Below are positions 53,111 to 63,976 of a DNA stretch of 64,000 nt, piece after piece. Under the pieces are notes generated by a model. The model saw only the letters and a list, made by a program, of their open reading frames with translations. It had not been told where the DNA came from and did no database searches. The stretch's first letter is position 1. The number at the start of each line of letters is the position of its first letter. The translations under genes and the position numbers were made by a program. The stretch is from Blepharisma japonicum (taxonomy: Eukaryota; Ciliophora; Heterotrichea; Heterotrichida; Blepharismidae). The stretch covers positions 620,001 to 684,000 of the forward strand of contig CATKHK010000002.1 in assembly GCA_949751835.1 (NCBI GenBank). The letters run 5' to 3'.

Positions 53111-55246
53111 ATGGAAGATTTAATCTCAGTCAATTTTGATTACCAAGCTAAAGGATCTGATTTTCAATTAGGCATGCAAATAGACTACCCTAGCCCAGAT
53201 CTTTATGAAAATGCAGCTTATAAGCCTCACTACAACCAATTTTCTCCATCTCCTATCGCAAATATCGATTTAAATCAAAAATTACTCGAAATGGTTACTC
53301 AGCAGTCCGCTTTTCAACAGCAAATCATAAAGCTTCAAGCTGATTTATTACAAATTGAAAAAGAAAGCACAAGCAAAGACGCAGAAATCAAAAAATTAAA
53401 TAAGCAAGCGAAACAGTTTCAGATTCAGATCGAAGAAAAAACTAAAAATCTGCAAGAGCTTAATATCAATTATCAAGAAAAATTCAGAAATTTTGAAGCT
53501 CAAAATCAAGAACTCCAATCAGCTAATTTAGATCTAGAACAAAAAATTGCATCATTGTCAGCCGCATTAGAACAAAAAACTGCTCAATATGTAAAATTAC
53601 AAAATGCATATAAAGAAAGAGAAAAACGAAGAAGTACTGCTGAAGTTATGCTTGATCAGCAGGAAACAAATAATAAAGACTTGATACAGAAAAATGTGAT
53701 ATTAGAGAAACAAGTACAAGATCTCGAAAAAAAGAATAATGAAAACAACAGAATTATAATGAAACTAAGAGCTGATATTCAATCCACAGATGAAGTTATG
53801 GGACAAAGAGACTCACAAGTAAAGAAAGTCTTAAATAAAATAAAACAGCAAGAAAGTGATATTGTAAAATTAAGAGAAGAAAATAAGAAAAAAGATGACA
53901 CTATCTATCAACTACAAGTAAAGGCCGATTTTTTAGAAAAAAACCTTGAGGAGACTAAAACTGTTTATAAAGAAAGAGATATGAAAAAAGCTTTACAACA
54001 GATATCTGCAAAAGACAGTGAGTTAAAACTTATGAAAGAAATGGCTAAAAATTGGCAGCTTCAATTTAAAAAAGCAGCTGATTCTGGCAAAAGTAAAAAA
54101 CCTGTAAAACTGCCTCCAATTGCTGTCGAAGAAAAATTTGCAGAAAAACCATCAGATAAAAAATTAAGGTTCAGAGAAAATTTAAGAGCTAAAAATTTCA
54201 GAAAACCTGAAGAGTCAAAGTCAGCAGAAACAAATATTATTTCAGCCCCAGGAGATTCTGAAACATCACCACATAAGCAAGTAAGAAAAGGAACCCCAAA
54301 ACCAAAAAATCAAAAAATTTCACATGATAGTGCTCTCAACAGTGTAGGGTCATCAATAAAAGGATTTCCTGAAATAGAGAGGATTGAGATGAAAAGTGAC
54401 GCATCAAGTGGTTTTGAAATCGCTTTTAGAGGTAGAAGCGATGATAAACTTAATGAAGAATTTGGAAGCCCGAACTATGATAAAGATATTAATTTTCGAA
54501 ATATTGATAGCCCTGAAGTTGATTATAAATCAATTTCTTCCCCAGAATTTGAAGTAGTTAAAAGTGCGAAAATTAATATAGAAAAAATTGATCCAAGGAG
54601 TCAGAATAACCCTCAAGGATATATAAATAACACCGAAGAAATGCCACAAGAGAAGGAATTTGTTGAAAATTATCGTGAAGAATATATTCCAGCCAACCAA
54701 TCACCGAACTTTGGGAACGAAGAAGTCAACCAAGAAGAGAATTATCCTGAGCCAGAATACCCTGAAACAACATATCCTGTAGAAGAGCCCAAAAACTTCA
54801 GCCCAGATCCTCCAGCAGATGAAGTTGAAATTCAGCCAATAAAAAGTGAAGAAATTTCTAAACAACCAGAGCAATTAGAAGAAAACGTTAATTGGGGTGA
54901 AAATTTAGAAGATGTAGATTATTTTTCTAGAGACAAGCACGAAGAAGCTACTGAAAATCCAAGAGACCAATATGAGCCTGAAGTGCAACAGCCAATTATA
55001 GCCAAAAAAGAGTCCATTAGAAACCCTCCAAGCGAGAGAGCTGTAGAAGTTGAGCCTTCTCCTCAAACTAATAAAACCCAATTAAACAGCCAAGCAACAC
55101 AGCAAGAAGAATATGAAGCAGAAGAGTTAAATGAAGAAGAAATACCCAAGGAGGAGAAGGAGGAAGAGGAGGAGGGTGAAGGCAGCTCTGAAGAAGGTGA
55201 AGAAGTTGGAGATGTGGATTTAGAAGATCTAGAAGAAGATTTTTAA
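53111..55246 (+). CDS. Long coiled-coil protein with acidic C terminus, unknown
   Basis: 711 aa, no TGA, no intron. A continuous coiled coil spans about residues 55-315 (LDQQETNNKDLIQKNVILEK, LEKKNNENNRIIMKLRADIQ, KVLNKIKQQESDIVKLREEN). The rest is disordered, Ser/Pro/Glu-rich with SPE/SPN phosphosite-like motifs, ending in a very acidic tail (EEEEEGEGSSEEGEEVGDVD). Likely a cytoskeletal or basal-body scaffold; identity not recognised. Confidence 0.78.
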   Translation: MEDLISVNFDYQAKGSDFQLGMQIDYPSPDLYENAAYKPHYNQFSPSPIANIDLNQKLLEMVTQQSAFQQQIIKLQADLLQIEKESTSKDAEIKKLNKQAKQFQIQIEEKTKNLQELNINYQEKFRNFEAQNQELQSANLDLEQKIASLSAALEQKTAQYVKLQNAYKEREKRRSTAEVMLDQQETNNKDLIQKNVILEKQVQDLEKKNNENNRIIMKLRADIQSTDEVMGQRDSQVKKVLNKIKQQESDIVKLREENKKKDDTIYQLQVKADFLEKNLEETKTVYKERDMKKALQQISAKDSELKLMKEMAKNWQLQFKKAADSGKSKKPVKLPPIAVEEKFAEKPSDKKLRFRENLRAKNFRKPEESKSAETNIISAPGDSETSPHKQVRKGTPKPKNQKISHDSALNSVGSSIKGFPEIERIEMKSDASSGFEIAFRGRSDDKLNEEFGSPNYDKDINFRNIDSPEVDYKSISSPEFEVVKSAKINIEKIDPRSQNNPQGYINNTEEMPQEKEFVENYREEYIPANQSPNFGNEEVNQEENYPEPEYPETTYPVEEPKNFSPDPPADEVEIQPIKSEEISKQPEQLEENVNWGENLEDVDYFSRDKHEEATENPRDQYEPEVQQPIIAKKESIRNPPSERAVEVEPSPQTNKTQLNSQATQQEEYEAEELNEEEIPKEEKEEEEEGEGSSEEGEEVGDVDLEDLEEDF

Positions 55247-55358
55247 AATAAATTGGTTAGATTTGCCATTTTAATTAAGCTGTTTTATTTATAAATATTT
55301 ATTTTATAAATTCATAATAAAACAGTCATTAATTAAAAAGTCAACAAATTATACAAAT

Positions 55359-57362
55359 TTAGCTAATTTTTACTCTTGTGCCTTTCGGCGAAGGCAAGGC
55401 TGATTTTTTTGATTTAACAGGAGCTGATGATTCTACTGTTAACTCATCTAAGAATCTACTAGGAATTAGTTGATCTCCGTTATTACTTTGCTGCGCACAA
55501 GAGAGCACTAAAAATCTTTTACTTCTTGTGCACGCTACATAAGCTAGTCTCCTTTCTTCTTCAAGTTGTTCTGGATGCGTATTTGCAGGTAAAATGGACT
55601 CATTAAGTCTAATTAAAAAAACTAAATCTCATTCTTGACCTTTTGCTTGATGAATGCTTGTGAGAGTCACTACGTTTGCAATTAATTCATTTGTTCCACC
55701 AATGGATTCTAAGAAAACACTTAGTCCTTGAGCCCCCCTTTCAGTGTGGCTTCTTGATAGTTTTTGCAAAGGTTCAATTATTTGTTTATTAATTCCTAGC
55801 CTCTCACACATTAGTTCAATAAGTGCAGACGGAGGATATCTTTCTAATAATTCTTGGAAATGTGTAATTGTGATACAAAATTCATTGAAACCTGTTTTTA
55901 ATTTCCCTTTTCCAGTTAAAGATATTATTTTGCAAGCTTCAAACATGGGGATTTCTTTGAGACAACTCATTTCTTTAAGTTTGTCAATAGAATTGGACCC
56001 AATGCCTCTTTTCGGCCAATTTATGATATCCAGTAATATATCATCGCAATTTGTGTCAAGAATAAATTTCAAATAAGAGACGAGGCCTCTGATTTCTGCG
56101 TTAATCATTATATTTTTTTCTTTAGGGATTCTTTGTCTTACAGGAATTCCTGCTTTTTCGAACTCTGGCTGCAGATCATTAAAAATACGATGAAGTCTAT
56201 ATAAAACTGCAATATTTTTATATTCTAATTCATATGCATCTTTTATTCTCAATAAAATATTGACAACTTCTTTAGCCTCTTCTCTTATTGATTGAGCGAT
56301 AAAAATTTGGCATTTATTCCCTAGGGTATTGTTTGTAAAAACATGCTTAACTTCACGTCTTTTATTATTTGTGATAAGCCCTTGTGAAATGTTGACTATA
56401 TGCTGTGTTGATCTATAATTTTCATTCAAAATAATTTTCTCAGATTCTGGATAAAGATTTTTAAACTCCTCAAAGACTTGGCTTGTTGCACCTCTCCAGC
56501 CATAAATTGCTTGGTCGTCATCTCCACATACTGTTACATTTGCAAATTTTCCAATTAGTTCGATTAACTCTAATTGCATTGAATTGGTATCTTGGAACTC
56601 GTCAACAAGAATATATTTATATTTTCGTTGATAATTTTCTAAAACTTGCTGGTGGCTTCTAAGCATATTTGTAGTTAAATACAGAATATCACCTAGGTCT
56701 ATAGATTTTATTTCTCTAAGTTTCGAGTTGTATATAAAAAACAAATGCTGAAACGGTCTATTTAATTTTGTGAACGCAGTCCTGTCTACTTTTGCTCTAC
56801 AGAGAACACCATTAATATAAGAAAAAGACCCTGGCCTAAGGTTCAAGCTAGATCTTCTCATTTCAGAAGGCTGATCATTTATCTCTTCCTTCATAACAGC
56901 CATTTGTTCTTCACTCAATGGCTTGACGTCTTCTTGATACAAATCGTCCTCTGTATATCTTTTTAAAAAATCTTCAAGTGCGCTTTCAAGGACTTTTTTC
57001 TGTTTATTTCCAGAAACTATTTGAAAATCATAAGGAATTTTGGCTCGTCCAGCATTAGCTCGTAATATATACAACGCAAAATGGTGGAAAGTCCCTACAG
57101 TCAAATCATCAGCTCTTACATGTCTTGGCAAGTTTAAAGCTAGTCTCCTTTTCATTTCCATCGCTGCTTTCTTTGTAAAAGTTAAGACTAGAATATTTGC
57201 TGGACTTACGTTTAAATTCAGAAGGTATGCCACTCTTAACGTCAAGGTTAAGGTTTTTCCTGATCCTGGAGCTGCTAAAATCATCAAAGACTTGTCTAGA
57301 AATTCTGTGGAGGCTTGGAATTGATTCCTGTTTAAATTTCGAAAATCTCCATGTTGAATCAT
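55359..57362 (-). CDS. UvrD/Rep-family SF1A DNA helicase
   Basis: 667 aa from ATG 57362; an in-frame GTG at 57389 is not a credible start. SF1A motifs are complete and ordered: Walker A AAPGSGKT (about residues 30-37), TFTKKAAMEMKRRL, VDEFQDTN, VCGDDDQAIYGWRGA, NENYRST, TSIHQAKGQEWDLVF and EERRLAYVACTRSK. The Trp of QEWD is TGA and is needed to reach motif VI. These enzymes unwind DNA 3'-5' and remove recombinase filaments (UvrD/PcrA in bacteria, Srs2/FBH1 in eukaryotes). Proteins of this compact form are more typical of bacteria, yeast Srs2 being longer. A mitochondrial presequence is not obvious. Confidence 0.9.
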
Positions 57363-57681
57363 TTCAATATAAAATATCCCGCTCTTCACATATTTTTCAA
57401 TTGTAGCTTGTTGTGAATTATTTTAAATTTAATTGATTAATTTCTTTGAAGGACATAATAAGCTTACATATTAAATTTGTTATAATATTAAGGATGTTCT
57501 TATAACAAAAATAATTCTCATTTGATGAAATATTAATTTTTAAATTAATTTTTTGCTTAATTTTTGTTAAATCCCCTTTATGTAATCCGCTATTAGTTCA
57601 TAAGTATTTCCCCATCCTATTCAAATTCCCCAAAACTTTTAAGGGCCAACCCAATTAAAGTATATTTCATTATAATAAATA
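57363..57681. other. Divergent promoter region
   Basis: About 320 bp between the helicase and cyclophilin start codons. AT-rich; no gene seen. It should contain both promoters. Confidence 0.6.
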
Positions 57682-58194
57682 ATGGCCGCAACCAGAGTTT
57701 ACTTTGACATTACCATTGGAGATCAGCAAGCAGGAAGAATCATCTTCGAGCTTTTTAGAGAAACTCCAAACACCTCCGAAAACTTCAGAGCTCTCTGTAC
57801 TGGCGAAAGAGGCATGGGAAGATCAGGAAGACCACTTCACTACAGAGGTTCTGCTTTCCACAGAATTATCCCTCAGTTTATGTGCCAAGGTGGAGATTTC
57901 ACCCGTGGAGATGGTACCGGTGGAGAAAGCATTTACGGCGAAAAGTTCAGAGATGAAAACTTCATCAAGCGCCACACCGAGCCTGGCCTTTTGTCAATGG
58001 CTAATGCAGGTCCTAACACCAACGGATCACAATTCTTCATCACCACAGTCCCTTGCCCACATCTTGATGGCAAACACGTCGTTTTCGGAAAAGTTGTTGA
58101 AGGAATGAATGTTGTCAGAGCTATGGAGCAACAAGGAAGCCAAAGCGGACGCCCACGCCAAAGAGTTGTTATTGCAAACAGTGGCCAGCTTTAA
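57682..58194 (+). CDS. Cyclophilin-type peptidyl-prolyl isomerase
   Basis: 170 aa, cyclophilin A size. Active-site and cyclosporin-binding residues are present: [37 protein letters not shown] and [16 protein letters not shown]. It catalyses cis-trans isomerisation of prolyl bonds; a single-domain cytosolic form with no targeting signal. Trp at the usual cyclosporin position is replaced by His (PHLDGKH), which is common in non-CypA types. Codons are visibly more GC-rich than the neighbours, suggesting high expression. Confidence 0.97.
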   Translation: MAATRVYFDITIGDQQAGRIIFELFRETPNTSENFRALCTGERGMGRSGRPLHYRGSAFHRIIPQFMCQGGDFTRGDGTGGESIYGEKFRDENFIKRHTEPGLLSMANAGPNTNGSQFFITTVPCPHLDGKHVVFGKVVEGMNVVRAMEQQGSQSGRPRQRVVIANSGQL

Positions 58195-58454
58195 AGGTTA
58201 AGTAATCAAGGATTGAAATAAATTTTGATAAGTAATAAGAAAGGAGAGATAATAATTCTTCTGATAGAGATGTAAAAGGGAAATACACAAGCTTTACTGT
58301 GAGAGCATAGAAACTATGGCGTTGAGATTTATGAAAAATTATTAGGATTGTCATAGGGTTGTTAATAGTTCTTAAAATGTGAATGAATTTTCACTGGAAT
58401 TAAAGGGTTTTATTATTGCTGAAAGATAGAGAAATTGAAATAGTATTGCATTAT

Positions 58455-60173
58455 TTATACAGGAAGAGCAGGTAGAAGAGAGCTATTGTTTATAAGATCG
58501 TTTGCTTCGTCGTCGTTTATGAAACTGCTGCTTTCCATATTTCTAATCATGTCCCAAGTAATTCTATCTTTTCTCTGCATAAGCTGCATTCTTCTAAGAT
58601 CTAGTTTTAGTTTATTTGGAACTGATATAGACCTCTTTGGGTTTCTTTCTTCTTTTTCTCTTTTTCAATCTGAAATTCTTTGTTTTACTTCTGTCTGGTC
58701 TTTAAATTTATATTTTTTACTTAAATCATACTCTGGCATTCTAAACCCAGCTTTTTCATTTGAAAATGCATATTTAAAACCTCTGGTTTTTTGCATATAA
58801 ATTTCTTGGTTATCACATTGCAGGTACTGGTAAAGTAAGTTTCTTTTTGCAACGAGACCAATTTCAGATTCTTCAGAGCCGACTTGAATATTATAAAATA
58901 TTTCAGCCAAACAATCAACAGCACAGAAAAATTGTGATAAAGTCATTTTTCTGCCACATTTTGAATTATTTATAAATACCTGTGAAGCTTGCTGCGGATT
59001 TAGCCTTTGAATTCCTTTTTTATCTGAAATCCCAAAATCATTGCAAAATTTAAGAAATTGGCTTAAAGTCATAAATTGCTTTAATTTTGTTAAATGCTCA
59101 AATGTGGGCGACCTTGTCAATTCTTGTGTTTGTGAAGCATAAAACGAAAAAATTGCTTTAAGGCCTTTCACTTGTTTTTCCATAAGATTTTCATCAGAAA
59201 TTTTTATAGATTTTGTATTTGAGCTAGAATAGATAATTTCCATTTGATCAACCATGTCTTTTAGGTCACTGATGCAATGCATATCAGAACCGTAAGTACT
59301 TATTAGTTCTTTATACTCATTTATTGTGTTTTGCAGTTGAGCATGATAGGATAAGCGGCTAAAGGATTCTTTAGCTGCCCACTCTTCAAATAGCTCAAAA
59401 CACTGTGAAAATGTTATCTTCAGGTATTTCATAGAAGATTTTGTAGGAGAGCCATCGATGTGCTTAAAGCGATTCTCAATCATTCTATCGAAAAGAAAAA
59501 GATCTTTGTCTCCAGGAAGCTTCATTAATTGCAATATTTCTCGCAAAATTCTCTTTAGTTTAATAGCTTCAATCATTTTTTTCCCAGTAGGGTCATTAGC
59601 TAGTAATATATTTTCAATATCAGTATGGTATTCTTTTAAATAAGGTTCAAGCCAATTTTGCTTAACTTTTCCAAACAAATTTGGGTTGTTTACGCTTTGA
59701 GTTATTAGGCCTTTAAGGTTAATAGGAGTGTTCTGCTTGTTTTTCAACAATCTTTCACTGTTTGGAGTATTTCACTTCTCTTCAGTATCATTCGAAATAA
59801 TAGTTGATATTTGTTTTTCATCTAAGCTTATAGGATTATTCAAAGGTCTGATGGCACTGCTATCAATTTCTTCATTAAGCATAATTCCCATTCCTTTTGT
59901 CAAATAGTTTCCAAGCCTTATTTTAAATTGCTCTAACGTGACTTCTCTATATATTTTTTACTCAGGGTTAATAATTTCGTTATGATCAAAAGGGTTTTTC
60001 CTCATCTTGAAATAATCTTTAACGTCCCTTAAATCTATATCAAACTCAGCATTTAAATCTCGAAGTAGGTAAGAAATGCATTTGTGTATATTAATTTGCC
60101 CATTTCTAGCATATTTTGAGAAGATTTTCTCAGTTTTTTCTCCTGAAATTAAATCATCAAGCAGTTCTTCCAT
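58455..60173 (-). CDS. Helical protein, possibly EF-hand-like, unknown (1 intron)
   Basis: Exons 59962-60173 and 58455-59946 joined across a 15-nt intron; 567 aa. TGA Trp codons occur at EKWNTPNSE and SDWKREKE. The N-terminal part (GEKTEKIFSKYARNGQINIH, FKMRKNPFDHNEIINPEE) and mid parts (FKHIDGSPTKSSMKYLKITF, RLNPQQASQVFINNSKCGRK) read as degenerate EF-hand-like helix-loop-helix units, without clean DxDxDG loops. No TM. The C-terminal region is basic. It may be a lineage-specific cytoskeletal protein. Head-to-head with MON1, only 27 bp between starts. Confidence 0.65.
59947..59961 (-). other. 15-nt intron
   Basis: GTAAAAAATATATAG on the minus strand, phase 2, A at position 10. If retained, the codon GAG is followed directly by TAA. 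Removal joins NPE to EVTLEQFK. Confidence 0.85.
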
Positions 60174-60200
60174 TATTTACTAAAAATCTAACCTTGCAAA

Positions 60201-61439
60201 ATGGAGCCAGGAAGCAAATCCTTTCAGAAGAAAAAGCTCTTTTATGTCCTCACAAGTGCAGGAAAGCCAGTCTGAACTCGTTATGGCGAGTGCGCAGATC
60301 TTGCTGTCTTTATTGGTGCATTAGCAGCAATTATCTTCAAATTCCAAAGCTATTATAATGGTGTTAAAGACTCTTTGCGATATCTCCGCACTTCAGATAC
60401 CTATATAGTAGTTTTATGCACAGAAGCATTATATTATGTATGCGTTTCTCGAGGAAAAGACAGCTTAGAGTCTTTATATCACCAATTAGAAATGCTCCAC
60501 GCAAAGGTTTTATCAACTTTGACAAGCAGTATTACTCAGACACTACTGAGCCGTCCTGGATTTGATGTAGGCAACCTGATGGGAGGCACTCATGACGCAC
60601 TAGATACTTTAATTAGGACAAGCGCTATAAGTCCTTGTTTCCTTGAAGGATTTATGCCAGTTAGGATGCCTATATCTCAGAGGGCACAAATAAGTTCAGC
60701 GTTTAAGAGCAATATGCATGAAGACATACTTTATGGATTTCTAATGACCCCTGAATTTATGATTTATAAGTACTGCAGAAGAGGAGAAACAATTCATCCA
60801 ATCGATATTTTTTTATTGACAAACCTGCTTACCTCTTATGCCTCACTGAGATCTACGATGTCCTGGACTCCTATTTGTTTGCCCAACTATAATAATGAAG
60901 GATTTGTGTATGCTTATATTACTTTTATTCAGGATACTAAAATAGGAGTCATTTTGATTTCAGATAATGCAAGCGCATTTAAAGACCTTAAATTGAGGGC
61001 TGATGGGATTGAAAAAGAAATTGTAAGCCTTATTCCAGTGCTTATGGATGGGATTAGGATGATGCCGTATTCTATTACTACTTGTGAGGCTGCAGAGTTT
61101 AAGCATTTTTTATATATGCCAAAAGGAGACCAATATTCCATGCCAGGCTTTTATCCATCTACAAGAAGGATTTTAGAAGAAATCCCTATTGACTGCTACA
61201 AGAGAACGTTAAGAAGATATTACTCAGCTTTTAAACTTTCATCGTTTTCTGAATATTTCAAAGGATATTATGTTAGGATTGATATTTATAGAAATGAGCA
61301 AATTGTGTGTGTAAGACAGCCAGAATTTACTTTACTTGGTTCTTTATCACCTCTTATTTCAAGTACAAATGTGACGCAGAGCATTTCACAACTCTTAAGA
61401 TGGCTTAAGTCAGAAGAACAAAACCTTTTCATTAAATAG
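60201..61439 (+). CDS. MON1: Vacuolar fusion protein MON1
   Basis: 412 aa from ATG 60201. The first longin domain opens with KKKLFYVLTSAGKPVWTRYG (the Trp is TGA), the MON1 signature, followed by FIGALAAIIFKFQS. The second block ends CCTEALYYVCVSRGKDS-like text, and the C-terminal region has HFLYMPKGDQYSMPGF and RIDIYRNEQIVCVRQPEFTL. MON1 with CCZ1 is the Rab7 exchange factor that drives early-to-late endosome conversion and vacuole fusion. It is shorter than yeast MON1 (644 aa) because the disordered N terminus is absent. Confidence 0.9.
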
Positions 61440-61600
61440 CTAATGTTTAATATTAATTAATTCTTATTGAAATTAAACTTGATTTTATATAAGTCTAATA
61501 TGTCTCATTACATGAAAATTAATTTCTTATAAAATGGCAATCAAAAAGTCTGAAGTTTTAAGCTGCCAGTTTATTATACTTTAGACAGGCCCCCCGAAAC

Positions 61601-61620
61601 TATAAATAGCTACGCTATTT
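61601..61620 (+). promoter_or_regulatory. TATA-like box and 7-bp inverted repeat upstream of the Piwi gene
   Basis: TATAAATA (61601-61608) sits about 30 bp before the Piwi ATG at 61637 and overlaps a perfect inverted repeat, AAATAGC-TAC-GCTATTT (61604-61620). Given the AT-rich background the TATA box alone is weak evidence; the hairpin is less expected. Function is inferred. Confidence 0.35.
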
Positions 61621-61636
61621 TAGCTTTATAAACATA

Positions 61637-63976
61637 ATGGAAGTCCTCCAACCGGCTACTCGTCCAAACTACTGCCGCTTAGGCACACAAATTCCTCTCT
61701 TCGGCAACTTTTTCAAATTCAATCTAGCATCAGGCACCGACATAATCCAAAAATATGCAGTCTTTTTCAACCCAGACATAGCAGCATCACTTGGAAAGCA
61801 CCGTGAAAAAGTTCTACGTAAGGCAAGTTCTCAAATTGTCCCAGTCATTGGAAAGTATGTGTTTGCTAATACAGCCATCTATGCAGCCCAATCCAACTCT
61901 GGAGGAGGAGATGCAAGTCAAACATACACTGCTAACTATGATAACACAGATTACACAATTACTCTTCAGCCTGTTGGACGGGTTGAAAGTCAAGAAGAAA
62001 CGAGACATTTCTATAACAAGTTTTTTAACTCTGTACAAGGAAAGCTTAGTTTAGTCATGATAGGGAGGAAGTTCTATAACCCTGATAGGGCTATTGACTT
62101 GCCTCAACACAAAATGAGCATTTGGCCTGGATATGCCTCTTCTGTAGGAGGCTATGAAGGCGGAGTAATGATAAACATTGATATATCGCACAGGTGCTTA
62201 AGGACAATTACACTCTATGATCAAATTATGGAGCTCAAAAACAAGCCAAACACTGATTTCAGACAAGCTGTAATGAAGTTACTCATTGGCTCTATTGTAT
62301 TGACACTTTATAATAAGAAAAATTACAGAGTTGATGATATTGATTGGGACTCAAGTCCTCTTAGCTCGTTTGCTGATAGAACCGGCGGACAATGTACTTA
62401 TAAAGACTATTATGAAAGAAGATGGCAAAAGCCAATTCAGCATGACGATCAGCCACTCCTTCTGTCAAAAACCAAAACTGTAGACTGTTACTTGATTCCT
62501 GAATTTTGTGTTATGACAGGGCTCACTGATGAAATCAGAGCTGACTTCAACATCATGAAAGACATGGCCAACGCAACCAAAAAAGAACCTCAAAGCAGGC
62601 TTCAAGAGTCAGGCGGCCTTATAAAAGCACTCAAAGACAATCCAAGAACTAATGCAGAAATCAATGAATGGAGAGTCAACATCACCCCAGACCCAGCTGC
62701 CTTTGATGGCTTTGTGCTCCCTGCTGGTAGCATCATGATGGGTGGTGGCAACTCTTTCAAAATAAATGAACAGAACGGAAGCTTTGACCGTGAAGTCCAA
62801 AACACAATGTTTCAGCAGCCTCCATTGGACCGTTGGGGTATTTTTTACTGTGAAAACGATAAAAGGCTTATCGATCAGTTCATGACTGTTCTCCAACAAG
62901 TTATTGGGACTTATAAAGTTAACTGTCAAAAGCCTTTAATGTTTGGAGTTAGAACTGATAGATGGAATGATTGGGATCAAAAGCTTAAAGAATGCTTAAA
63001 CCCACAGGTGCAGATGATTGTATGCATATTGCCAGGAGCAAGAGGCAAGTCAAGACTCTATGATGATCTCAAAAGACTCACGTTTTCACAGCTTCCTGTG
63101 CCGAGCCAATGCATTTTGAATGCTACTTTGAAAAAAGATAAAGGTCTGAGGTCTGTTGTTAACAAAGTAATGATGCAAATTAACGCCAAAGCTGGAGGAA
63201 TTCCATGGGCAATGCAAGGATTACCTTTCACAGACCAGCCTACTATGATAGTTGGCATCGACATCTTCTCCAAAAGAAATTCTCATAGTGTCCTTGGTTT
63301 TTGTGCCACCACAGACAGCAACTTTGGCCGTTATGTGTCTTGTCCCAAAGTAAACAACCCAGGCGAAGACCCCACAACAAAAATATCTGAATGTACCTAT
63401 CAAGCTTTATCCCAATTCAAAGCAGAAAATGGAATTTTCCCCAAAAGAATTTGTGTATTTAGAGACGGAGTATCCGATTCTCAAATAAAAGTCCTCCTAA
63501 ACGGTGAAATCCCTCAAATGAAGCAAGCTTTCAAAAGACTCCAAGATGAGAACGTCATGCAAGAAGAGCCAAAACTCGTATTTGTAGTGGTAAATAAACG
63601 TATTAATGCAAGATTTTACCATAATCAAGGAGGTAGGGTCAATAACCCACCACTCGGGACATGCATTGATAGACTAGTAGTTGATAAAACTGGATATGAT
63701 TTTTATATCATGCCAGCTAAAGCTACACAAGGTGCAATGACCCCAACTTACTTCACCGTTGCTTATGACAACTCTGGAGCAAGAGCTGAAGAAGTTGAGC
63801 AGCTTGCCTATAGACTTTGCTACTCGTATTATAACTGGAGTGGGTCTATCAGAGTCCCAGCTCCTTGTCAGTATGCACACAAGCTTGCCTATCAGTATGG
63901 AGAAAGAGCAAATCAGCAAGGACCTCCAATTCCTCATCAACATTGGCAAAATACAAGGTCGTTATACTTCTTATAA
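61637..63976 (+). CDS. Piwi-clade Argonaute protein
   Basis: 779 aa, complete: ATG start, TAA stop, ending in the typical hydrophobic C terminus SLYFL. N-terminal and PAZ regions (PAZ about residues 185-300) precede MID and PIWI domains (about 400-779). The RNase-H-like catalytic residues are visible: Asp542 (VGIDIF), a candidate Glu finger at 577 or 585, Asp610 (FRDGVSD) and His747 (PAPCQYAH), so slicing activity is plausible. In ciliates, Piwi proteins load small RNAs that guide development-specific DNA elimination in the new macronucleus, but other roles exist. All about 11 Trp codons are TGG, unlike most neighbours; codon use is GC-richer, consistent with high expression. Confidence 0.96.
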   Translation: MEVLQPATRPNYCRLGTQIPLFGNFFKFNLASGTDIIQKYAVFFNPDIAASLGKHREKVLRKASSQIVPVIGKYVFANTAIYAAQSNSGGGDASQTYTANYDNTDYTITLQPVGRVESQEETRHFYNKFFNSVQGKLSLVMIGRKFYNPDRAIDLPQHKMSIWPGYASSVGGYEGGVMINIDISHRCLRTITLYDQIMELKNKPNTDFRQAVMKLLIGSIVLTLYNKKNYRVDDIDWDSSPLSSFADRTGGQCTYKDYYERRWQKPIQHDDQPLLLSKTKTVDCYLIPEFCVMTGLTDEIRADFNIMKDMANATKKEPQSRLQESGGLIKALKDNPRTNAEINEWRVNITPDPAAFDGFVLPAGSIMMGGGNSFKINEQNGSFDREVQNTMFQQPPLDRWGIFYCENDKRLIDQFMTVLQQVIGTYKVNCQKPLMFGVRTDRWNDWDQKLKECLNPQVQMIVCILPGARGKSRLYDDLKRLTFSQLPVPSQCILNATLKKDKGLRSVVNKVMMQINAKAGGIPWAMQGLPFTDQPTMIVGIDIFSKRNSHSVLGFCATTDSNFGRYVSCPKVNNPGEDPTTKISECTYQALSQFKAENGIFPKRICVFRDGVSDSQIKVLLNGEIPQMKQAFKRLQDENVMQEEPKLVFVVVNKRINARFYHNQGGRVNNPPLGTCIDRLVVDKTGYDFYIMPAKATQGAMTPTYFTVAYDNSGARAEEVEQLAYRLCYSYYNWSGSIRVPAPCQYAHKLAYQYGERANQQGPPIPHQHWQNTRSLYFL

